This document shows, piece after piece, positions 1 to 5,195 of a stretch of DNA of 5,195 nucleotides. The notes beneath the pieces are model-generated. The model ran no database searches and was not told the origin of the DNA. It worked only from the letters and a program-made list of their open reading frames with translations. The first letter of the stretch is position 1. Every line of letters starts with the position of its first letter. Both the position numbers and the translations under genes were made by a program. Source of the stretch: a bacterium (GTDB lineage: Bacteria; Fidelibacterota; UBA2242); NCBI GenBank assembly GCA_018895675.1, contig JAHIOG010000632.1, positions 1-5,195 of the forward strand, given 5' to 3'.

Positions 1-2
1 AT

Positions 3-638
3 GGTTTCAAATCGCTGGAATATTTAATTGTTAAATTAGATGGTGATTTGATTGAATTATATGATAGAAAAGAACGTGGTGAAAATGTTGACCTGGCTAT
101 TCGAAATAAAGAAGATCGGAAAGCAGGTTACGAAAAAGCGCTTGAAGAATTGAAAATACAATTAGAAAAAGAAAAAAGCCTGACCATGAGCATGCCCCGT
201 TTTAAGGGAATTATCCGCGTTTTGCCACAAACAACGGTTGACATGTCAATGAGAAATGATCCTGAAGTGGAACTCATTGGTATGGAAAAAGCCATTGAAT
301 ATGAGAAGGAACATAACCGGATTCCCGAAGATATCTCTGCTGAAAATCTTGGTTTCGATATTCGTTCCCAGGATCCCCAAACAAAAACAATTAGATATAT
401 TGAAGTGAAAGCCCGCTCAAAAAAGTCTGCGGTAGCCTTAACTCAAAATGAGTGGTTTAAAGCCAAACGTTTTAAAAATGATTATTATCTTTATGCGGTG
501 ATGCCAACTTCTAATAATCCGGAATTATATATTATTCAGAATCCGGCGGAGAATTTAAAGGCAGAAGAAAAGATCGAAGTTGTCCGCTATTTTGTACCAT
601 TTAAGGAAATCCGAGAAAAGGGAGAAATAGAGAATTGA
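3..638 (+). CDS. C-terminal part of a DUF3883 (NOV_C) helicase-type protein, 5' partial
   Basis: The frame is open from base 3 to the TGA at 636-638, giving 211 visible residues with no start inside the window; the TTG at 48 is an internal codon because the reading frame continues without a stop to the left edge. The first ~75 residues are charged and probably helical (Lys/Glu-rich, around LEELKIQLEKEKSL). The rest fits DUF3883/NOV_C: a helix with GMEKAIEYEKEHNR, then GFDIRS, IEVKAR, an LTQNEW helix and a YYLYAV strand. Counting from base 3, D119 (GFDI), E134 and K136 (IEVK) form the D...E-x-K pattern of PD-(D/E)XK-like folds. From family knowledge, this domain often ends large SNF2-type helicases (about 1000 residues) in DISARM- and Hma-like defence loci, usually next to a DUF1156 methylase as here. 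The helicase motor is not visible, so that part is inferred. A standalone DUF3883 protein is less likely given the upstream linker. Confidence 0.82.
   Translation, partial: GFKSLEYLIVKLDGDLIELYDRKERGENVDLAIRNKEDRKAGYEKALEELKIQLEKEKSLTMSMPRFKGIIRVLPQTTVDMSMRNDPEVELIGMEKAIEYEKEHNRIPEDISAENLGFDIRSQDPQTKTIRYIEVKARSKKSAVALTQNEWFKAKRFKNDYYLYAVMPTSNNPELYIIQNPAENLKAEEKIEVVRYFVPFKEIREKGEIEN
618..624 (+). promoter_or_regulatory. Shine-Dalgarno for the TTG-started methyltransferase
   Basis: AAGGGAG lies inside the 3' end of the upstream gene, 10 bases before the TTG at 635. It decides the start: in this frame there is a stop at 602-604, no ATG or GTG between it and 635, and the next in-frame Met is residue 187, well past the conserved N-terminal family block. 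TTG 635 is therefore the only workable start. Confidence 0.7.
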
Positions 639-3406
639 TTGAAGATAAACGCTTCATAGAAGAATCGTTTCCGGTCAAAGAAGTGAGCAAAGAATCGGCA
701 AGAGAAAAAAATATCCGGCACGGGCATATTTCCACATTGCATATCTGGTGGGCGCGGCGTCCTTTGGCGTCTTCGCGGGCAACCGCTTATGCGGCGCTGA
801 TCCCGGCGCCAAAAACAAGAGAAGAATGGCAGCAGAAAAGTAATTTCATTGTTGAATTATCCAAATGGAAAAATTTAAAAGATAAACCATACTTGATTGA
901 ACAAGCCCGCAAAGATATTTTGGAAGCCAATGGCGGTGTGCCGCCCAAAGTGCTCGACCCCTTTGGCGGTGGCGGCGCTATTCCGTTGGAAGCATTACGT
1001 TTAGGTTGCGAAACCTATTCAAATGATTTAAATCCGGTTGCAGTACTGATACAAAAATGCACCTTGGAATATCCGCAAAAATACGGACAGCCCATTTCTA
1101 AAAAACAGTATATAGCTGAACGACCATGGCTTATTGAAGATGAAAGAAAAAAGAAAAAAGAAAAAAGATTGTTTGAAGATGATGGCACTGAAATGGTCAA
1201 CCCTTTATTGGAAGATGTGAAATACTGGGGCAACTGGGTATTGGAAGAAGCCAAAAAAGAAATCAAAAAGTTTTATCCAAATGAACTTGATGGTTCTATT
1301 CCGGTAGGTTACATCTGGGCAAGAACAATCCCCTGCCAGAATCCTATTTGTGGTGCCGAGATCCCCTTAATGCGTCAATATTGGCTGGCAAAAAAAGCAA
1401 ACAAAAAAGTTTCTCTTTTTCCATTTGTAGAAAATAATTATGTCAAGTTTAAAATTGTCGGTGATGGCTATGAAAAATGGCCTGCTGATTTTATACCGGA
1501 AAATGGCAGTGTGTCCCGCGCTGTAGCCACATGCCCGGTGTGCGGCTCTACTGTGGAAGCCAAAACAACCAGAAAGTTATTTCAGGAAGGCAAAGCCGGA
1601 CAGCGAATGATTGCAGTAGTAACCCATAAACCCGGAACAAGTGGAAAACGCTACCGCATTGCCACCGAAAAAGATATGCAGGTTTTTAATAAAGCCGAAG
1701 TCTATCTGCAAGAAAAACGGGAAAAACTGATGCTGGAATGGGGTATGGATCCGGTACCGGATGAGCCACTTCCACCAAAAGAAAGTCATAGAGCCGTGGG
1801 AAGTCAATTGCCTTTATATGGTTTTAAAGTTTGGGGTGATCTTTTTAATTCACGCCAGAAACTGGAGTTGATTACTTTTGTGGAAAAGGTGCGGCAAGTG
1901 CAACAAAAGATGGTGGAAAAAAGAATAAATGACGAGTGGGCCAGAGCGATTGAGAGTTATTTATCGTTAACATTAGACATGGCGGCGGCTTTTGGAAATG
2001 TACTTGCGAGGTGGGAAAACACTTCAGAAGCCATAAAACAACTTTTCTCTCGACAAGCATTACCAATGATGTGGGATTATGTAGAAGTTAATTCATTAAG
2101 CAATTCATCAGGAAGTTTTAAGGCTGGCACTGAATATTACTTTAAAGTAATGGAACATTGTTCAAGAAGTAATAATTCACAATCTTCAATTTCACAATAT
2201 TCATCAACACTATTAGGATTTAATGATAATTATTTCGATGCTGTATTAACCGATCCGCCCTATTACGACAATGTTCCATACTCTTATCTTTCTGATTTCT
2301 TTTATGTTTGGCTAAAGCGGTCGTCAGGGCAAGTACATCCGGAATTGTTTTCCACACCGTTGACACCCAAGAAGAATGAAATAGTTGTTTATGCAAACAA
2401 GCCTGGCGGTAAAGAAGAAGCAAACAAATATTTTGAAGAGATGCTAAAAAAATCATTCCAAGAGATTCATCGGGTTTTAAAACCAGGAGGCTTAGCAACG
2501 ATTGTTTATGCACACAAGTCAACTGAGGGTTGGGAAACTTTAATAAACTCTTTGCTTGATTCCGGATTGATCATGACCGGTGCTTGGCCTTTAAACACCG
2601 AAATGGAATCCCGCCTTGTTGCCAGAGAAACGGCCGCTTTAGCATCATCCATCTACATCGTCGCTCGTAAAATTGAACGCCAATCCACCGGTTTTTACAA
2701 CCAGGTAAAAGAAGAACTGAATCAATATCTTTCCAAAAAGTTGGAACATCTTTGGCAGGAGGGTATCAGCGGTTCGGACTTTTTTATTGCCGCCATCGGA
2801 TCGGCAATTGAGGTGTTTGGCAAATATGAACAGGTAATGGATTATGAAGGCAATATTGTCCGCGCCAATCGTTTGCTTACTGATGTGCGAAAGATTGTTA
2901 CTGATTTTGCGGTGAGTCAGATTCTGCATAATGGTTTTGCCGGAGAGATTACCGATTTGACCCGTTTTTATGTGTTGTATCGCTGGGAGTTTGGCGCCGC
3001 TAAAGTTCAATTTGATGATGCTCGTAAATTGGCACAGAGTTGCAGCATTGATCTTGCTTTGGAATGGAACCGGCATGGATTTATCAAAAAAGAAAAAGAG
3101 TTTATCCGTGTTTTGGGTCCACAGGAAAGAAGTTCCGATACGCTAAAGAATCCATCGGAAATGATCGATGTGATGCACAAGGTGCTTTTATTGTGGGAAA
3201 AAAGTCAAAGGCAGGAATTGGTCACGTTGCTGCAGGAATCCAGTTTCGGCCAAAGCGAAGCTTTTTATCGGGTTGGTCAAGCGGTATCCGAATGTTTACC
3301 CAATGAGAGCAAAGAGAAAAAACTGCTGGATGGCTTTTTATCCGGTAGAGAACGTTTGAAAGAAGAAATCAAAAAGGGTGATTCACAAACGTCCTTATTT
3401 GAATAG
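635..3406 (+). CDS. DUF1156-type DNA methyltransferase with Zn-ribbon (COG1743-like)
   Basis: This complete 923-residue protein most likely transfers a methyl group from S-adenosylmethionine to the amino group of adenine (or cytosine N4) in DNA. The N-terminus (about 8-55) carries the DUF1156 signature around SAREKNIRHGH and IWWARRPLASSRA. Motif I for SAM binding is DPFGGGG at 108-114, followed by the acidic motif-II-like NDLNP at 130-134. The catalytic motif is DPPY at 540-543, followed by YDNVPYSYLSDFFYVWLKR, and RVLKPGG lies at 613-619. A presumed Zn ribbon is formed by C234/C239 and C300/C303 (CPVCG). Motif I preceding DPPY with a ~425-residue insert gives an alpha-like motif order, the insert probably carrying target recognition. 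The C-terminal ~240 residues are helical and of unknown role. The TTG start overlaps the preceding TGA by four bases, suggesting coupled translation with the helicase gene. Odd points are a triple AAAAAAG repeat and a Ser/Asn-rich, low-GC patch before DPPY. The family call is firm; the exact base methylated is not known. Confidence 0.93.
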   Translation: MIEDKRFIEESFPVKEVSKESAREKNIRHGHISTLHIWWARRPLASSRATAYAALIPAPKTREEWQQKSNFIVELSKWKNLKDKPYLIEQARKDILEANGGVPPKVLDPFGGGGAIPLEALRLGCETYSNDLNPVAVLIQKCTLEYPQKYGQPISKKQYIAERPWLIEDERKKKKEKRLFEDDGTEMVNPLLEDVKYWGNWVLEEAKKEIKKFYPNELDGSIPVGYIWARTIPCQNPICGAEIPLMRQYWLAKKANKKVSLFPFVENNYVKFKIVGDGYEKWPADFIPENGSVSRAVATCPVCGSTVEAKTTRKLFQEGKAGQRMIAVVTHKPGTSGKRYRIATEKDMQVFNKAEVYLQEKREKLMLEWGMDPVPDEPLPPKESHRAVGSQLPLYGFKVWGDLFNSRQKLELITFVEKVRQVQQKMVEKRINDEWARAIESYLSLTLDMAAAFGNVLARWENTSEAIKQLFSRQALPMMWDYVEVNSLSNSSGSFKAGTEYYFKVMEHCSRSNNSQSSISQYSSTLLGFNDNYFDAVLTDPPYYDNVPYSYLSDFFYVWLKRSSGQVHPELFSTPLTPKKNEIVVYANKPGGKEEANKYFEEMLKKSFQEIHRVLKPGGLATIVYAHKSTEGWETLINSLLDSGLIMTGAWPLNTEMESRLVARETAALASSIYIVARKIERQSTGFYNQVKEELNQYLSKKLEHLWQEGISGSDFFIAAIGSAIEVFGKYEQVMDYEGNIVRANRLLTDVRKIVTDFAVSQILHNGFAGEITDLTRFYVLYRWEFGAAKVQFDDARKLAQSCSIDLALEWNRHGFIKKEKEFIRVLGPQERSSDTLKNPSEMIDVMHKVLLLWEKSQRQELVTLLQESSFGQSEAFYRVGQAVSECLPNESKEKKLLDGFLSGRERLKEEIKKGDSQTSLFE
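1147..1167 (+). repeat. Three tandem perfect copies of the heptamer AAAAAAG
   Basis: A6G occurs three times head to tail at 1147-1153, 1154-1160 and 1161-1167 within the methyltransferase gene, encoding a Lys/Arg/Glu-rich linker (RKKKKEKR, residues 171-178). The unit length is not a multiple of three, so loss or gain of one copy would shift the frame. The first copy is in codon register A|AAA|AAG, the bacterial -1 slippery arrangement. A -1 shift there meets TGA at 1174-1176, and loss of one copy leads to TGA at 1218-1220. Functional use is unproven; A-runs are common in this AT-rich DNA. Confidence 0.6.
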
Positions 3407-3427
3407 AATCTTGTTTATAATTATAAT
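3399..3427 (+). promoter_or_regulatory. Possible sigma70-like promoter before the ATPase gene (weak)
   Basis: TTGAAT at 3399-3404 and a perfect TATAAT at 3422-3427 are separated by 17 bases, the ideal sigma70 spacing. The -35 overlaps the end of the methyltransferase gene. Against it, the predicted transcript would start near 3434, inside the Shine-Dalgarno, leaving almost no leader. In AT-rich DNA a TATAAT is also easily met by chance. The gene may simply be co-transcribed with the two upstream genes. Confidence 0.22.
3415..3426. other. 12-base perfect AT palindrome in the methylase-ATPase gap
   Basis: TTATAATTATAA reads identically on both strands and is centred in the 42-base gap, overlapping the TATAAT hexamer. 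It could be a small operator, but it consists only of A and T and is short, so chance occurrence is quite possible. No hairpin with a GC stem and T-tract is present, so it is not a terminator. Confidence 0.25.
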
Positions 3428-3432
3428 GGTTT

Positions 3433-3439
3433 AAGGAGA
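3433..3439 (+). promoter_or_regulatory. Shine-Dalgarno for the DUF499 ATPase gene
   Basis: AAGGAGA lies 9 bases before the ATG at 3449, near-ideal placement and a closer match to the anti-Shine-Dalgarno than the site before the methyltransferase. This suggests the ATPase is translated independently and perhaps more strongly, whereas the methyltransferase relies on coupling and a TTG start. Confidence 0.8.
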
Positions 3440-3448
3440 TATTAACCA

Positions 3449-5195
3449 ATGAAACCTTTTCATACCATAGCTGTCCCGCATGATGATATCTTAAAAGGCC
3501 GTTTAACCATGGATGTTTTTGCGGCTGATCTTTGGGAAGTCAGCCAAAATCGCGGCGCTGATGAATACCGAGACCCAGACACATTTTTCAAAAAAACATA
3601 TCTTACTTCAGGGCTTAAAAATTTATTGGGCGTTGTTGAAAAACGTGTCCGCGGCAAAGGCGGTGATCCGGTATTCCAGATTCAAACGCCTTTTGGCGGC
3701 GGCAAAACCCATGCCTTAATCGCTATGTATCACAAGGCTCAGGAATGGGGAGCAAAGTCGGTAGTTGCAGTCGGTACGGCGCTTGGCCCTAAAGATACAT
3801 TATGGGGCTTGCTGGAAAAACAATTAACCGGAAAAGTCGAAAAATGTACGGGTCAGGTTTCACCGGGTAAAGAAACTCTCAGAAACTTATTGTCTGATAA
3901 TAAACCCATCATAATTTTAATGGATGAAGTTCTGGAATATGCCACCAAAGCAGCCGGTGTTAAAGTGGTTAACAGCAATCTTGCAGCGCAAACAATGGCT
4001 TTTATGCAGGAACTTACCGAAGCGATCAGCACATTGGAAAAAGTATGTCTGGTCGTTACACTGCCTTCCAGTCTTATAGAACATTATGATGAAGGCGCAG
4101 AAAAATTATATCAGCAGTTGCAAAAGGTTTCCGGACGGATTGAAAAAATTTATACACCGGTTGAGGAAAATGAAATTTCAAAGATCATCCGCAGGAGACT
4201 GTTCAGCGATATTGATTTAAATGGCGCAAAAGAAATAGCATCATCATTTGTGGAATATGCTGAAAAAGAGAACATTTTACCGGGTAGTTTGCAACCAAGC
4301 GAATACCGCACACGCTTTACCGATTCCTATCCTTTTATGCCGGAAGTTATAGATGTTTTATATCAACGCTGGGGTAGTTTCCCTACCTTCCAGAGAACAC
4401 GCGGCGTGCTCAGGCTGCTTTCATTAGTTATTCACAGCTTGAAAGAAAGCAACCAGCCTTATATCAGTTTATCAGATTTTGATTTGGGTAATCAGGAACT
4501 TCGGCAGGAACTAATAAAACACATCGGCGCAGAATTTAATGGTATTATTAGCAATGATATAACAAGCAGTGAATCAGGTTCACAAAAAGTTAATGGTGCA
4601 TTAGGCAAAGCTTACCGGGGTTTAAATATCGGCACGAGAACAGCCACCACAATTTTTCTTTATTCATTTTCCGGCGGGCAGGAACATGGCACGACTCTGG
4701 GCGAAATAAAAAGATCGGCAACTACCCTTCAAAATCCATCGCCTTTAGTTGCGGAAGCCATCGAGCAATTAAAAGGCAAATTGTTTTATTTGCAAAGTCG
4801 TGCTGAAAAATATTATTTCAGTAATCAGGCTAATCTCAACCGCATTCTCTTAAATAATATGGAGAATATAAAAGAGCCGGATTTGATTGAACTGGAATTA
4901 GATCTTTTGCGGAAATCTATTCATGGTGGAAAATTAAAAACATATATTTGGGAAGAAAAGCCATTAAACATATCTGATACCGAAGAACTAAAACTGGTTA
5001 TTCTAAAAAGAGAAAACAAAACTTTAGTTAATGAGATATTAAAATCCAAAGGACAAACACCACGTGTTTATCGAAATACTCTTTTCTTTCTCTATCCTTT
5101 GGATGCAGAGCGTAGTGGTTTTTTGAATACATTAAAACGTAAAATCGCTTTTGAAAATATTTCAACTGATAAGCATCTTAATTTGTCTGATGATC
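3449..5195 (+). CDS. DUF499-type AAA+ ATPase, N-terminal 582 residues, 3' partial
   Basis: The frame is open from the ATG at 3449 to the right edge without a stop, giving 582 residues of a protein that in this family (COG1483/DUF499) is typically about 900-1100 long. The start is supported by AAGGAGA nine bases upstream and by the early MKPFHTIAVPHDDILKGRL segment, typical of the family. Walker A is TPFGGGKTHAL at 80-90, with K86 and T87 contacting nucleotide; the usual first Gly of GxxxxGKT is Thr here. Walker B is IIILMDE at 154-160, with D159 for Mg and E160 as probable catalytic base. A sensor-1-like strand VVTLPSS lies at 202-208. An arginine-rich helix, FQRTRGVLRLLSLVIHSL (314-331), probably belongs to the AAA+ lid. 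No membrane segment or signal peptide is seen, so it is cytoplasmic. It follows the methyltransferase by 42 bases and is probably the motor or switch of the same defence complex; its exact step is unknown. Confidence 0.9.
   Translation, partial: MKPFHTIAVPHDDILKGRLTMDVFAADLWEVSQNRGADEYRDPDTFFKKTYLTSGLKNLLGVVEKRVRGKGGDPVFQIQTPFGGGKTHALIAMYHKAQEWGAKSVVAVGTALGPKDTLWGLLEKQLTGKVEKCTGQVSPGKETLRNLLSDNKPIIILMDEVLEYATKAAGVKVVNSNLAAQTMAFMQELTEAISTLEKVCLVVTLPSSLIEHYDEGAEKLYQQLQKVSGRIEKIYTPVEENEISKIIRRRLFSDIDLNGAKEIASSFVEYAEKENILPGSLQPSEYRTRFTDSYPFMPEVIDVLYQRWGSFPTFQRTRGVLRLLSLVIHSLKESNQPYISLSDFDLGNQELRQELIKHIGAEFNGIISNDITSSESGSQKVNGALGKAYRGLNIGTRTATTIFLYSFSGGQEHGTTLGEIKRSATTLQNPSPLVAEAIEQLKGKLFYLQSRAEKYYFSNQANLNRILLNNMENIKEPDLIELELDLLRKSIHGGKLKTYIWEEKPLNISDTEELKLVILKRENKTLVNEILKSKGQTPRVYRNTLFFLYPLDAERSGFLNTLKRKIAFENISTDKHLNLSDD

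Noticed and set aside
1..27. ATG at base 1 as a gene start
   Set aside because: This frame reads eight codons and stops with TAA at 25-27; the real coding frame begins at base 3 and is open to the edge.
48..50. TTG at 48 as the start of a 196-residue standalone protein
   Set aside because: The frame continues upstream without a stop to the edge and the upstream residues flow into the same charged region, so this is the tail of a longer protein.
172..178. AAAAAAG in the helicase gene as another slippery site
   Set aside because: It is a single copy and not in A|AAA|AAG register (codons read GAA AAA AGC), so it lacks the arrangement seen at 1147-1153.
1015..3076. Several minus-strand open frames (1015-1266, 1577-1807, 1872-2066, 2220-2522, 2645-3076)
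   Set aside because: They lie opposite the methyltransferase gene, show no recognisable domain, and have Phe-rich or low-complexity content mirroring Lys codons on the coding strand.
3407..3448. Rho-independent terminator between methylase and ATPase genes
   Set aside because: The only inverted repeat is an AT-only palindrome with no GC stem and no following T-tract.
3064..3719. Alternative-frame or antisense frames 3064-3306 (+), 3460-3657 (-) and 3513-3719 (+)
   Set aside because: They overlap the methyltransferase C-terminus or the ATPase N-terminus, whose frames carry clear family motifs; no ribosome site or domain supports these.
1..5195. Full DISARM or BREX system
   Set aside because: No DrmA/DrmB (DUF1998) genes, PglX/PglZ or BrxC-like sequence is visible; the methylase is DUF1156-type and the ATPase DUF499-type, which fit an Hma-like set better.

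Overview
The window holds three genes on the + strand. They read as part of a bacterial or archaeal anti-phage / DNA-modification locus: the C-terminal end of a helicase-type protein with a DUF3883 (NOV_C) domain, a complete DUF1156-type DNA methyltransferase with a Zn ribbon, and the N-terminal 582 residues of a DUF499-type AAA+ ATPase. The helicase part is cut by the left edge and the ATPase by the right edge. This set (helicase, methylase, ATPase) matches what I recall being called the Hma system in the PADLOC survey of defence systems. It is also related in parts to DISARM, which pairs a SNF2-like helicase with an adenine methylase. The SNF2 motor itself lies outside the window, so the helicase label is inferred from the C-terminal domain and gene order.

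Layout: bases 1-638 are the helicase C-terminus, an acidic/basic linker followed by DUF3883. Its TGA stop overlaps the TTG start of the methyltransferase (635-3406), so these two genes are probably translationally coupled. A 42-base gap (3407-3448) follows, with a strong Shine-Dalgarno, a TATAAT-like hexamer and a 12-base AT palindrome. The ATPase gene starts at 3449 and runs off the right edge. No stretch of 300 bases lacks a gene. I saw no tRNA, rRNA, CRISPR array, insertion sequence or rho-independent terminator.

Likely joint role (inference): the methyltransferase marks host DNA, while the helicase and ATPase translocate on or remodel unmarked invading DNA. The DUF3883 domain keeps a D...E-x-K arrangement that could be a nuclease site or a degenerate, DNA-sensing version of one. 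A separate nuclease or other accessory genes may lie downstream.

Organism: by eye the DNA is moderately AT-rich. It uses clear AAGGAG/AAGGGAG Shine-Dalgarno sites, TTG and ATG starts and TGA/TAG stops, consistent with the standard bacterial code. Nothing fixes the phylum, and such loci move horizontally. The least ordinary local signals are a triple perfect AAAAAAG heptamer repeat inside the methyltransferase gene, in register as a dnaX-type slippery sequence, and a low-GC, Ser/Asn-rich patch just before its catalytic DPPY motif.
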